Source: Nocardioides sp.
GTDB taxonomy: Bacteria > Actinomycetota > Actinomycetes > Propionibacteriales > Nocardioidaceae
NCBI RefSeq assembly: GCF_030150155.1
Contig: NZ_JASLGR010000044.1
Span: forward strand, 1-64,000
Length of the DNA stretch: 64,000 bases
Direction of reading: 5' to 3'
Shown here: one piece after another, positions 1 to 8,184 of the stretch
How positions within the stretch are numbered: the stretch's first letter is position 1
How the letters are laid out: the number at the start of each line of letters is the position of its first letter
The notes under the pieces: generated by a model
Told to the model about the DNA's origin: nothing
Databases searched by the model: none
Seen by the model: only the letters and a program-made list of their open reading frames with translations
Position numbers and translations under genes: made by a program

Positions 1-11
1 ACCTGACTCAT
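1..11 (-). CDS. Start of a gene leaving the window (only 3 codons visible)
   Basis: On the minus strand an ATG at 11-9 is preceded, nine bases upstream, by a strong Shine-Dalgarno core AGGAGG (complement of 21-26). Only Met-Ser-Gln can be read before the window ends, so the product is unknown. The next gene upstream on this strand ends at 320 behind a hairpin, so this is probably a separate transcription unit. Confidence 0.4.
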
Positions 12-164
12 CAGCGGACACCTCCTCGGGGCGGCTCGCACACGTCACACACCCGACCAGGTGCGCGTCTCTTTCGTGCGCCGGCTTCGCCCCTACGGAT
101 CTCGGGGTGCCCTCACTGACGATCTACCCCGACTCTAGACAGACCCACCGACAAAAGCTGATCT

Positions 165-243
165 GCCTCGGTGACTCGATGCCTCAGTGGCTCGGCGACT
201 CCATACCTCAGTGACTCCGCGATTCCGCGATTCGGTGACTCCC
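165..243. repeat. Degenerate short direct repeats in intergenic DNA
   Basis: The stretch holds several imperfect copies of CTCGGTGACTC / CCTCAGTGACTCC and two GCGATTC units in a row. It belongs to the roughly 300-bp gap 12-319, which has no convincing gene. The only other structure in that gap is the hairpin at 257-299. Confidence 0.55.
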
Positions 244-256
244 AGCCGGAATGCCG

Positions 257-299
257 AACGGGCGGTGGCGAACACGGTCTGCGTTCACCACCGCCCGTT
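257..299. terminator. Hairpin terminator after the SDR gene at 320
   Basis: A 17-bp stem pairs 257-273 with 283-299, with one G-T wobble and a nine-base loop. It lies just downstream of the minus-strand gene ending at 320. Both arms contain the GGTGGCGAAC/GTTCACCACC core of the 22-bp repeat family found elsewhere in the window, in opposite orientations. It has no T-run. Confidence 0.6.
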
Positions 300-319
300 G
301 CAGCGGAATGCAAGGTCGA

Positions 320-1117
320 TCAGAAGGCCGACGGCCCCCGCGTGATCGCGGTAGCGCCACCGTCCACGAACGTCACTTGAGCGGTGGTGTGGGTGGTCGA
401 GGCGGCGAGGAAGAAGGTGACCACGCGAGCGATGTCGGCGGCCTCGGCGTAGCCGTGCAGTGGCATCGGCACGGCCCGGTCCATGATCGCCTTCATCTTC
501 TCGTCCTTGAACAGCTCGACGGTCATCGGCGTCAGGATGACACCCGGCGCCACGACGTTGATCGCGATCCCGGCGTCGGCCCAGCCGGCCTCGACCGCCG
601 TACGACGGGCCCACTGCGTGATCGCGAGCTTCGAGGACGGGTAGAGCGTCTCGGGGCGAGCGGCGCCATCGAGCACCGCGGCGATCTGCGCCTTCGCCTC
701 GGCCTCGTCGCCGACCAGGAGCGCGTCGACCAGCGGCTGGTAGACGGGCTGGGTCGAGGAGATCGACCCGATCGCGACCACGCGCGGAGCCGCCGAGGCG
801 GCCAGGGCGTCGTGCAGTCCGGTGACCAGGTCGGCGGTGCCGAAGTAGTTGACCAACGGGAGCAGCGGCGACACGCCCGACATGCCCGCGCAGGTCACGA
901 GGCCGTCGACGACTCCCCCGGACAGCTCCAGGATCTGGGCGATCGCCGAGGCGCGCCCCTCGGCGGTGGAGAGGTCGGCGACGACCTCGGTGTCGGCGCG
1001 GTCGACGCCGATGACCCGGTCGCCCTCGGCCTCGACCATCGTGCGCAGCGCGGCGCCGAGGCCCGAAGCGGCTCCGGTGATGACGATGGTGCGCGATGCT
1101 GCAGTGCCCTCAGCCAT
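320..1117 (-). CDS. SDR dehydrogenase, 3-alpha-hydroxysteroid dehydrogenase/carbonyl reductase type
   Basis: A 265-residue NAD(P)-dependent short-chain dehydrogenase. Visible signatures are the cofactor motif TGAASGLG near the N-terminus, an active-site YPSSK and a C-terminal FVDGG. The pattern around VVADLSTAEGR, NYFGT and the long segment before the Tyr resembles Comamonas 3alpha-HSD (HsdA), which interconverts 3-hydroxy and 3-keto steroids. That assignment is from remembered family sequence, not a search. The ATG at 1117 overlaps the stop of the upstream flavoprotein gene by eight bases, so translation is probably coupled. It is the last gene of the hsaD-kstD-hsaA-hsaC operon, where a 3-keto-forming activity would feed KstD. 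A longer reading from 1198 is possible but lacks the overlap logic. Confidence 0.8.
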   Translation of the reverse strand: MAEGTAASRTIVITGAASGLGAALRTMVEAEGDRVIGVDRADTEVVADLSTAEGRASAIAQILELSGGVVDGLVTCAGMSGVSPLLPLVNYFGTADLVTGLHDALAASAAPRVVAIGSISSTQPVYQPLVDALLVGDEAEAKAQIAAVLDGAARPETLYPSSKLAITQWARRTAVEAGWADAGIAINVVAPGVILTPMTVELFKDEKMKAIMDRAVPMPLHGYAEAADIARVVTFFLAASTTHTTAQVTFVDGGATAITRGPSAF

Positions 1118-2582
1118 GAACTGTCCCTTCACTCTCTGCTGCAGCCGAGCGCCCAGCGCGCCGGCCGAAGAACGTGCCGTCACCCAGGGACGTGCCACTG
1201 ATGTAGCCGTCGCCGTGGATGCCGGAGGTGACGCGGCCGGCGGCGAAGAGCCCCGGGACGGGACTCCCGTCCCACCGGGTCACGGCACCGTCGGGGGTGG
1301 TCCGCAGACCGCCCAGGGTGAAGCCGGCGACACCGTCGCCGTTGCCGCCGCCCTCGCCGGTGCCGGGGAAGAACCCCTCGGCCACGTCGATCGCGGCGAA
1401 CGGAGGCTCCAGCACCCGCAGCCAGGAGGGGTCCTTGTGGAACCGGTCCGCACCCGCCGCAGCGTCGCGGTTGTACGCCGCCACCGTGGCCTCCAGGGAG
1501 CCCGCGGGCATCCCCAGCTCGGCCTCGAGCTCGGCCAGGGTCTCCGCCCCGTGACGCGGCCGCACCCCCCACAGCTCGGGGCCGTCGACGTCCTCGAGGC
1601 CGGCCTCGTCGACGATCACCCAGAACGGGCCGCGACGGTGGTCGACCGCAGCGTGGGAGACGATCCCGGGGTAGGCGTCCTCGTTGACGAAGCGCTGGCC
1701 GTCGGCGTCGACGATCATGCCGCGGCACGCCAGGGCCGGCAGGTAGGTCAGGGCAGTCTCGTAGGCGCCCATCCGGCGGGTGGCGGCACCGACCTCCAGG
1801 GCCATCGTGATGCCCGAGCCGTCGTCGAGGCCGTCGGAGACCTTGCCGCGGCCGAGCAGCTGCGGGGCGTGGTCGGCCAGCATGGCGTCGTTGTCCACGA
1901 AGCCGCCGGTGGTGAGCACGACGCCACGGCGGGCGCGGTACTCCACGTCGGCACCGAAGCGCCGGGCACGCACGCCCACCACTCGCTCATCCTCGACGAT
2001 CAGCGAGGACACCCGGGTGTCGGACACCGTCAGCACACCGGCGGCCTCACCGGCCGCGACCAGGGTGTCCATCAGGACCTTGCCGGCGTAGAACGGCGTC
2101 GGTCCGCGGTGGCCGCGCGGGGCCGGGCCGCCGCCGACGGTGGACTCGTTGAACGGCCAGGCGTTCTCGCCGAGCCACATCAGGCCGTCGGTGGTGTGCG
2201 GCATCCAGGTCGGGCCGTCGTAGAGCGACGGCGTGAACGGCATGCCGTGGGCGACCAGCCAGTCGAAGTGCTCGACCGACCCGTCGCAGTAGAGCCGGAG
2301 CTTCTCCTCGTCGGCGTGCGGGCCCAGGGCCGCCACCATGAAGGTGAACATCGCCTCGGGGGTGTCGGAGAAGCCGCAGGCGGCCTGGACCGAGGTCCCG
2401 CCGCCCAGGTAGAGCTCGCCGCCCGACAGGGCCGACGAGCCGCCAGGAGCGCCCGCGCGCTCCAGGACCACGACCGAGGCGCCGGCTTCGGCTGCCTCGA
2501 TCGCGGCGGTGGCTCCGGCAGCGCCGTACCCGACGATCAGGACGTCACAGGTCACCGGCGCTGCCGGAGTCACCTCACTCAT
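1110..2582 (-). CDS. FAD-dependent oxidoreductase, ketosteroid dehydrogenase/fumarate reductase fold
   Basis: A 490-residue flavoprotein. An N-terminal dinucleotide fold reads GYGAAG (about residues 18-23), followed by an acidic VVLE strand end and GGSSALSGG. The C-terminal FAD-binding segment reads GDGYISGTSLGDG. The fold family includes 3-ketosteroid Delta1-dehydrogenases and fumarate reductase flavoproteins. It is shorter than the KstD at 4791-6455 and lacks that protein's C-terminal Tyr-containing NEYAGPG block. It is therefore probably not a second orthodox KstD; a dehydrogenase acting on another steroid position is possible. The start lies nine bases after the hsaC stop, inside the ring-degradation operon. 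Confidence 0.8.
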   Translation of the reverse strand: MSEVTPAAPVTCDVLIVGYGAAGATAAIEAAEAGASVVVLERAGAPGGSSALSGGELYLGGGTSVQAACGFSDTPEAMFTFMVAALGPHADEEKLRLYCDGSVEHFDWLVAHGMPFTPSLYDGPTWMPHTTDGLMWLGENAWPFNESTVGGGPAPRGHRGPTPFYAGKVLMDTLVAAGEAAGVLTVSDTRVSSLIVEDERVVGVRARRFGADVEYRARRGVVLTTGGFVDNDAMLADHAPQLLGRGKVSDGLDDGSGITMALEVGAATRRMGAYETALTYLPALACRGMIVDADGQRFVNEDAYPGIVSHAAVDHRRGPFWVIVDEAGLEDVDGPELWGVRPRHGAETLAELEAELGMPAGSLEATVAAYNRDAAAGADRFHKDPSWLRVLEPPFAAIDVAEGFFPGTGEGGGNGDGVAGFTLGGLRTTPDGAVTRWDGSPVPGLFAAGRVTSGIHGDGYISGTSLGDGTFFGRRAGRSAAAESEGTVHG

Positions 2583-2591
2583 CGCGTGCGA

Positions 2592-3527
2592 TCAGCCCTT
2601 CGGCGGGGTGAAGGCCGCCAGCGGCTCCGAACCGGACCAGTCGTGGCCCCAGTACGAGTCCGCGGTGATCTCCTCGGCGGTGTAGTGCGCCTCGTCGACC
2701 AGCATGCCCTCGGTGCCGTACTCGAGGTCCCAGCCGCCCGGAGCCCGGACGTAGAAGGAGACCATCTTGTCGTTGGTGTGACGACCCAGCGTGGAGGAGA
2801 GCGAGAAGCCGCGGCGGTTGACCTCGTCGAGGGCACGGCCGACGGCGTCGAGCGAGTCGACCTCCATCATCAGGTGGACCAGGCCGGGCTCGCCACCGTG
2901 CGGCGCCGGGCACACGGCCAGGCTGTGGTGACGCTGGTTGACGCCCATGAAGCGCACCCGGCGGACCGGCTGCCCCTCGACGACCGGACCCGAGACGCGG
3001 ATCGCGCCACGGGGCAGGAAGCCGAGCACCTCGGTGTAGAACGCGTAGGTGTCGTCGAAGGCGATCGTCGGGAGGACGACGTGGCCCATCCCCTGGTCGC
3101 CGGTGACGAACGTCTGCGCCCACGTGGTGCGCACCGGCGAGTGGTCCAGGACCGGGCCGAAGAAGACCTCGACCGGGGTGCCGGCGGGGTCCTCGAAGGT
3201 CAGCGCGGCCTCGACGGAGCGCTCGGCGCACTCCACCGGGGTGAGCTCCTTGACGCCGAAGCCGGCGGCCTCGACGGCACGGCCGACCCGGGCCAGGGCG
3301 AACTGGTCACGGACCTCCCAGCCCACGGCCAGGACCTTGTCGGTCTCGCCGGGCAGGACGATCAGGCGGGCGGCCCGCTCGTCCATGCGCAGGTAGAGGC
3401 CATCGGCGACCGGGCCGGTGGTCTCGGCCAGGCCGAGCGCCTCGACGGTCAGCTCGCGCCAGCGCGGGACGTCGGTGGTCTGGACCCGGAGGTAGCCGAG
3501 TCCGCGGATGTCGGTGGTGGCAGTCAT
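2592..3527 (-). CDS. hsaC: HsaC-type extradiol dioxygenase (3,4-DHSA 4,5-dioxygenase)
   Basis: A 311-residue two-domain VOC protein of the BphC/HsaC family. It performs meta-cleavage of the catechol 3,4-dihydroxy-9,10-seconandrosta-1,3,5(10)-triene-9,17-dione. By position, the iron ligands are His149 (QGMGHVVLP), His218 (GLVHLMMEVD) and Glu269 (WDLEYG). The second-shell catalytic residues appear to be His200/201, His250 and Tyr259. All are in the expected spacing for a type I extradiol enzyme. It starts eight bases after the hsaA stop and is followed nine bases later by the flavoprotein gene. Family assignment is secure; the substrate is inferred from the hsaA, hsaD and kstD neighbours. Confidence 0.93.
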   Translation of the reverse strand: MTATTDIRGLGYLRVQTTDVPRWRELTVEALGLAETTGPVADGLYLRMDERAARLIVLPGETDKVLAVGWEVRDQFALARVGRAVEAAGFGVKELTPVECAERSVEAALTFEDPAGTPVEVFFGPVLDHSPVRTTWAQTFVTGDQGMGHVVLPTIAFDDTYAFYTEVLGFLPRGAIRVSGPVVEGQPVRRVRFMGVNQRHHSLAVCPAPHGGEPGLVHLMMEVDSLDAVGRALDEVNRRGFSLSSTLGRHTNDKMVSFYVRAPGGWDLEYGTEGMLVDEAHYTAEEITADSYWGHDWSGSEPLAAFTPPKG

Positions 3528-3535
3528 CAGAGTCC

Positions 3536-4720
3536 TCAGATCATCGAGAGCAGCGGGCCGGGAGGCGGGGTGACGCCGATCTCGGTCATCGCCGAGACGT
3601 GCAGCACCGGGCCGGGGACGTGGATCGCGTGGGCCAGGCCCATGTGACCGTCGCGCCAGAAGCGCTGGATCGGGTTGTCCATCCGCATGCCGTTGCCACC
3701 GGAGCGGGCCACGACCTCGTCCATCGCCCGGACGGCGCGCCAGGCGGCCGAGACCTGGGTCTGGCGGGACTGGGCGCGGTCGGCGAAGGTGATCTCGCGA
3801 CCCTCGGCGGCGGCGTCGTAGAACCGGCTGACGTTGTCGAGCATCGCGACCCGGGCGGCCCGGATCTCGGCGGCTGCGGCACCGATCGTGGAGAGCACGT
3901 ACGGGTCGTCGGTGGACTTCACACCGGTGACCTGGACGCGGCTGCGCTGGTAGTTCAGGTGAGCGGCCAGCGCACCCTCGGCGATACCGATCACGGCCGA
4001 GGTGATGCCCATCGGGAACGCGGTGGTGAACGGGATCAGGTACGTCGGGTTGGTGATCCCGGCGTTGGTGGTGTGGGTGCCGTCCATGAACCCGGAGAAC
4101 GCCATCACGCGGTTCTCGGGGATGAAGGCGTCCTTGACGATGATGTCCTTGGAGCCGGTGCCGCGCAGGCCGACGACGTCCCAGGAGTCAGCGACGATCT
4201 CGTAGTCCGAGCGCGGCAGGATGACGTGGTAGTTCTGCGGCGGGTTGACCCGGTTGCCCTCGGCGTCGGCCATGAACGCGCCCAGGAAGATCCAGTCGCA
4301 GTGGTCGGTGCCCGAGGAGAACTGCCAGCGGCCGTTGAAGATGTAGCCGCCGTCGACGGGACGGAGCAGACCCATCGGCGCGTACGGCGACGCGATCCAG
4401 GTCTCGTTGTCCTTGCCCCAGATCTCCTCCTGGACGCTGGCGTCGCACATCGCCATCTCCCACGGGTGGACACCGACGATGCCGGCGACCCATCCGGTGG
4501 AGCCGTCGAGCGAGGCGACCCGCATGACGGTCTCGGCGAAGTCGCGCGGGTGGGCCTCGGCGCCGCCGTACTTGGCGGGCTGAAGCATCTTGATCACGCC
4601 GGTCTCACGCAGGAGCTTGGCGGCGGCGTCGTCGAGCCGGCCGAGCTTCTCGTTGGACTCAGCGTACGAAGCGATTTCCTCGGCACGCTCTTCGACGGCC
4701 GCGAGGGCGGGGTTGGTCAT
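3536..4720 (-). CDS. hsaA: HsaA, oxygenase component of 3-HSA 4-hydroxylase
   Basis: A 394-residue group D flavin monooxygenase with the acyl-CoA dehydrogenase fold, the same length as Mycobacterium HsaA. It hydroxylates the phenolic A ring of 3-HSA to the catechol cleaved by HsaC, using reduced flavin from HsaB. Recognisable blocks are MLQPAKYGG, LDGSTGWV, the WQFSSGTDHCDW segment and DSWDVVGLRGTGSKD. Homologous small hydroxylases such as HpaB-C2 systems share the fold. The separately encoded reductase lies across the divergent hsaD promoter (7541-8116). A 70-bp gap precedes the gene, with a small GGCACC/GGTGCC hairpin at 4753-4767, so a secondary promoter or processing site there is possible. 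Confidence 0.93.
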   Translation of the reverse strand: MTNPALAAVEERAEEIASYAESNEKLGRLDDAAAKLLRETGVIKMLQPAKYGGAEAHPRDFAETVMRVASLDGSTGWVAGIVGVHPWEMAMCDASVQEEIWGKDNETWIASPYAPMGLLRPVDGGYIFNGRWQFSSGTDHCDWIFLGAFMADAEGNRVNPPQNYHVILPRSDYEIVADSWDVVGLRGTGSKDIIVKDAFIPENRVMAFSGFMDGTHTTNAGITNPTYLIPFTTAFPMGITSAVIGIAEGALAAHLNYQRSRVQVTGVKSTDDPYVLSTIGAAAAEIRAARVAMLDNVSRFYDAAAEGREITFADRAQSRQTQVSAAWRAVRAMDEVVARSGGNGMRMDNPIQRFWRDGHMGLAHAIHVPGPVLHVSAMTEIGVTPPPGPLLSMI

Positions 4721-4790
4721 TGCGCCTCCCAGTAGAAGTGTTCTGTCACCGTGGCACCGCAGGTGCCGACGGGGTGGATCAGGTTCCCGG

Positions 4791-6455
4791 TCAACGGGAA
4801 GCGGCAGCGTCGTTGGCCGCGATGTAGCCGAAGACCATCGAGGGACCGATGGTCGCTCCGGGGCCGGCGTACTCGTTGGCCATCACCGACGCGCTCGCGT
4901 TGCCGGTGGCGTAGAGGCCCTCGATGATCGAGCCGTCCTCGCGCAGCACGCGGGACTTCTCGTCGCAGACCAGGCCGCCCTTGGTACCCAGGTCACCGAT
5001 CTGGATGCGGATCGCGTAGTACGGACCCTTGTCGATCACGTCCAGGTTCGGGTTCTTCAGGGTCGGGTCGCCGTAGTAGCGGTCGTACGCCGACGCGCCA
5101 CGGTTGAACTCCGGGTCGATCCCGTTGCGGGCGTAGCCGTTGAAGGTCGCAATGGTCTGCGCCAGAGCGGCACCGTCGATGCCGGCCGAGGCGGCCAGCT
5201 CCTCCAGGGTGTCGGCCTTGTGTACCATCCCGGCCTCGTAGAACGACTTCGGGAACGGGGCGCCGGGGAGGATCTGGGCGTACGGGTACCGCGAGCGGGC
5301 CCGGGCGTCCATGATGCACCAGGCGACGAGGTGCTTGCCCTCGAGCTGGTCGTGCACGAAGTTGACGTACGGCGAGGCCTCGTTGGTGAACCGCTTGCCG
5401 TCGGCCGAGACGATCACCTGGCTCGGGATGGCGCGCTCGGACACCAGCGGGATGGTGGCACCGCTGGGGTGCTCCACGCTCGGCATCCACCAGGCGTCGT
5501 CCATGAAGTCGACGGCCGCACCGAGGGTAAGACCGGCCTTGATCCCGTCGCCGGTGTTCTCCCGGGCACCGAGGCTGTGGTCGTCCTGACCACCGTCAGC
5601 GAGGTACTGCGAGCGCATCGCGGGGTCGTGGTCGAAGCCACCGCAGGCCAGCAGCACTCCAAGGCGACCGCGGATCCGCTGGGTGGCGCCGTCACGGGTG
5701 ACCTCGATGCCGACGACGCGACCGTCCTCGACGACCAGAGCGGTCATCGGGGTCTGCAGCCACAGCGGGATGCCGGCATCCTTGAGCGCCATCCGCAGAC
5801 GGGCCACCAGCGCCCGGCCACCGGTCGCCATGTGGCGCCGGATGACGGCGTTGGAGGAGACCCGCCAGGCGGCGACGAGCGACTTGTACCGTCCGCGCCA
5901 GGTCCGCTTGACCATGGCGAGGTCGTGGTAGTCCGCCGAGGTGATCCACAGACCCAGCGGGCCCTTCATGGAGTTGGGACGCTGGAACTTCTCGTCCTCC
6001 TTGAGCGCCTTGGTGTTGAACGGCTTGGGCTCCACCGAGCGGCCCAGCGGACGGCCACCGTCGTACTCGGGGTGGTAGTCGGCGTAGCCCTTGGTCCAGA
6101 AGGTCTTCCACCAGCGGCTCTTCTCCAGCAGCGCCATCGCGGCCGGGCCCTGGTCGACGTAGGCGTCGAGGCGCTCGGGGGTGACCTTGCCCTCGGTGAG
6201 GACGTCCATGTAGCGGCGGATCGACTCGCGGGTGTCGTTGTGCCCGCGGCGCTTGAGCTCGGGGTTGTTCGGCACCCAGATGCCGCCGCCGGAGATGCCG
6301 GTCGAGCCGCCGTACATCTTGGCCTTCTCGACGATCAGGGTGGACAGGCCGGCGTCGTGGGCGGCCAGCGCCGCGGTCATGCCGCCGCCGCCGGAGCCGA
6401 CGATCAGGAAGTCGACCTCGTGGTCCCAGCCGGACTGGGGGGTGTTCTGTGTCAT
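4791..6455 (-). CDS. kstD: 3-ketosteroid Delta1-dehydrogenase
   Basis: A 554-residue flavoenzyme that introduces the C1-C2 double bond into 3-ketosteroid ring A. With KshA this leads to opening of ring B. Visible features are the N-terminal FAD motif GSGGGG (about residues 19-24), VEKAKMYGGSTGISGGG, and the C-terminal block LYATGNASASVMANEYAGPG followed by ATIGPSMVFGYIAA. The Tyr and the Gly four residues later correspond by eye to the catalytic Tyr487/Gly491 pair of Rhodococcus KstD1. Length and both ends fit full-length KstDs. It sits 26 bases after hsaD in the same operon. Confidence 0.93.
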   Translation of the reverse strand: MTQNTPQSGWDHEVDFLIVGSGGGGMTAALAAHDAGLSTLIVEKAKMYGGSTGISGGGIWVPNNPELKRRGHNDTRESIRRYMDVLTEGKVTPERLDAYVDQGPAAMALLEKSRWWKTFWTKGYADYHPEYDGGRPLGRSVEPKPFNTKALKEDEKFQRPNSMKGPLGLWITSADYHDLAMVKRTWRGRYKSLVAAWRVSSNAVIRRHMATGGRALVARLRMALKDAGIPLWLQTPMTALVVEDGRVVGIEVTRDGATQRIRGRLGVLLACGGFDHDPAMRSQYLADGGQDDHSLGARENTGDGIKAGLTLGAAVDFMDDAWWMPSVEHPSGATIPLVSERAIPSQVIVSADGKRFTNEASPYVNFVHDQLEGKHLVAWCIMDARARSRYPYAQILPGAPFPKSFYEAGMVHKADTLEELAASAGIDGAALAQTIATFNGYARNGIDPEFNRGASAYDRYYGDPTLKNPNLDVIDKGPYYAIRIQIGDLGTKGGLVCDEKSRVLREDGSIIEGLYATGNASASVMANEYAGPGATIGPSMVFGYIAANDAAASR

Positions 6456-6481
6456 GTTGTCGCTCTCGCTCTGGACGGGGT

Positions 6482-7354
6482 TCAGTCTTCGCGGGTGAGG
6501 AAGGCGAGCACGGCGGCCTCCCAGGCCGCCTTCTGCTCGATCATCACCCAGTGACCGCAGTTGGGGAACACGTGCAGCTCGGCGTGCTCGACGGTGCGCA
6601 TCGGGACCAGTGCCATGTCCATCGGGCTGACCCGGTCGTCACGACCCCAGGTGATCAGCATCCGGGCCTTGATCTGGTGGAGCATGGCCCAGTACGGCGG
6701 CTCGGGGGACGATGCGGCGGCCTTGCCCATCGCCTCCAGCGCGGCCCGGCTGTACATCCGGCGCGCGGCGGCCAGGGTGCTCGGCTCGGTGGCCTGCTCC
6801 CAGCGGGCCTGGATCAGCTCCTCGGTCACCATCGACTTGTCGTAGACCATCGAGTTGAGCCACTCGATCAGGCGCTCACGGCTGGGCGCCTCGGTGAACT
6901 CCATCAGCAGGTTGATGCCCTCGCCCGGCGACGGGCTGAAGAGCGCCTTGCCCATGCCACCGATGGTGACCAGGCGGCGGACCCGGTCGGGGTGGGACAG
7001 GGCGAAGCGGGTGCCGACGACGCCACCCATCGAGTTGCCGATGATGTCGACCTGGTCGAGGCCGAGGCCGTCGAGGAACGCCGGCACCGACGGCAGCGCG
7101 GCCATCATCGGGTGCTGGTCGGTCGGGTCGGAGACACCGAAGCCAGGGAACTCGAGCACCAGCACCCGGAAGTGCTGGGCGAACAGCGGCAGGTTGCCGG
7201 CGAAGTTGCGCCAGCCGGTGACGCCGGGGCCCGAGCCGTGCAGCAGCAGCAGCGGCGGCGCGTCGGGGTCGCCTGCCTCGTGGTAGCGCAGCACGCCCTT
7301 GTCGGTGGAGAGCTCCCGCAGGGTGCCCTCGTAGGTCAGATCGCCGGTCACCAC
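6482..7354 (-). CDS. hsaD: HsaD, meta-cleavage product (4,9-DSHA) hydrolase
   Basis: A 290-residue alpha/beta hydrolase that splits the C-C bond of 4,5:9,10-diseco steroid 4,9-DSHA. On this start the triad is Ser108 (GNSMGG), Asp240 (WGRDDRVSP) and His268 (NCGHWV), and the oxyanion region is HGSGPG. I chose the GTG at 7354 because it gives the normal HsaD length and leaves the AACGTGTT palindrome at 7413-7420 upstream as an operator. An ATG at 7441 would add 29 residues and put that site inside the gene. No good Shine-Dalgarno precedes the GTG; the nearest AGGGGTGAGG is about 35 bases away, so the start is the least certain part. First gene of the operon. Confidence 0.88.
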   Translation of the reverse strand: MVTGDLTYEGTLRELSTDKGVLRYHEAGDPDAPPLLLLHGSGPGVTGWRNFAGNLPLFAQHFRVLVLEFPGFGVSDPTDQHPMMAALPSVPAFLDGLGLDQVDIIGNSMGGVVGTRFALSHPDRVRRLVTIGGMGKALFSPSPGEGINLLMEFTEAPSRERLIEWLNSMVYDKSMVTEELIQARWEQATEPSTLAAARRMYSRAALEAMGKAAASSPEPPYWAMLHQIKARMLITWGRDDRVSPMDMALVPMRTVEHAELHVFPNCGHWVMIEQKAAWEAAVLAFLTRED

Positions 7355-7408
7355 GCGCTGCCAGCCGATCGGCGCACGCTCACTGTTGTCTTCCTCACCC
7401 CTGCACCG

Positions 7409-7424
7409 TAAGAACGTGTTCCCC
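7409..7424. promoter_or_regulatory. KstR-like operator core in the hsaD/hsaB divergent region
   Basis: AGAACGTGTTC (7411-7421) contains the AACnnGTT core of the KstR box (TnnAACnnGTTnnA), but the outer T and A are missing. It lies between the divergent hsaD and hsaB genes. The same gap also holds a perfect GACGCC-ACC-GGCGTC repeat (7513-7527) just upstream of hsaB. No kstR gene is in the window, so the regulator is inferred from the known actinobacterial regulon. Confidence 0.5.
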
Positions 7425-7540
7425 TTCACCCGGTCGCACATCCCGATCACTGGGAGTCTGTGCCGACCACTCACGCCACCAGGTCCATTCACCGGGATCG
7501 TCCTCGCGTGTCGACGCCACCGGCGTCCTACCGTCGCGCC

Positions 7541-8116
7541 ATGACCAGCCTCTCCTCGTCCGGCCCGGAGCCCGACGCCGACCTCGTGCCCGCACCGCCC
7601 AGCCCGGCCGACATGCGCCAGGCGATGGGCAGCTTCGCGAGCGGCGTCACCGTCGTGACCGGTCTGGGCGAGGAGCCGATGGGCTTCGCCTGCCAGTCGT
7701 TCGCGTCGGTCTCCCTGGAGCCGCCGCTGATCCTGTTCTGTGCCGACCACCGGGGTCGGGCGTGGCCGGGGATCCGCGAGACGGGGCGGTTCACGGTCAA
7801 CGTGCTGGCCGAGGAGCAGACCGAGCTGTGCCAGCGCTTCGGCTCCAGCAAGGGCCGCAAGTTCGAGGGCCTGGACTGGCACCGCTCGCGGTGGGGTACG
7901 CCGTCGCTGCCCCAGGCGCTGGTGCGGGTGCACTGCGACGTGGAGACGGTCCACGTGGCCGGGGACCACGACGTGGTGATCGGTCGCGTGCTGGAGCTCG
8001 AGCTGGACCCGACGTACCACCGGCCGATGATCTTCTACCGGGGCCGCTTCGGTCTCGACGAGTCGGCCAGCACCGTGGCGCCCTACCTGTGGGGCTGGGG
8101 AGACCACTGGGGATGA
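7541..8116 (+). CDS. hsaB: HsaB, NADH:flavin reductase partner of HsaA
   Basis: A 191-residue flavin reductase domain protein that supplies reduced FMN/FAD to HsaA. Typical family blocks are MRQAMGSFASGVTVVTG, FACQSFASVSLEPPLILFC and FTVNVLAEEQ, and the C-terminal half has the usual VIGRV and FYRGRF. The ATG at 7541 is where homology begins; an upstream in-frame ATG at 7460 would add 27 low-similarity residues lying in the divergent promoter. It is transcribed away from the hsaD operon and ends at a bidirectional hairpin shared with the convergent IclR gene. Confidence 0.9.
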   Translation: MTSLSSSGPEPDADLVPAPPSPADMRQAMGSFASGVTVVTGLGEEPMGFACQSFASVSLEPPLILFCADHRGRAWPGIRETGRFTVNVLAEEQTELCQRFGSSKGRKFEGLDWHRSRWGTPSLPQALVRVHCDVETVHVAGDHDVVIGRVLELELDPTYHRPMIFYRGRFGLDESASTVAPYLWGWGDHWG

Positions 8117-8129
8117 GCCCGACCCTGGG

Positions 8130-8180
8130 AACGCCGCAGCCCCTCCTCCTCGTGATCGAGGAGAAGGGGCTGGCGGCGTT
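8130..8180. terminator. Bidirectional terminator between hsaB and iclR-type gene
   Basis: A long stem pairs 8130-8152 with 8157-8180 through a 4-base TGAT loop, interrupted by one mismatch and one bulge. It lies between the convergent stops at 8116 and 8185 and fits termination from both sides. Confidence 0.75.
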
Positions 8181-8184
8181 GGAC

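Noticed and set aside
1110..2582. A second orthodox kstD
   Set aside because: The fold matches, but the C-terminal Tyr/Gly active-site block of KstD is missing and the protein is shorter, so only a general flavoprotein call is made.
849..3647. A 932-codon open frame on the plus strand
   Set aside because: It lies antisense to three well-supported genes (flavoprotein, hsaC, SDR). High-GC genes produce such long shadow frames; its protein is Arg/Gly/Val-rich with no recognisable domain.
4733..4745. KstR box before hsaA (TAGAAGTGTTCTG)
   Set aside because: It is one base shorter than the KstR palindrome and has AAG for AAC. It is mentioned only as a weak relative of the 7411 site.
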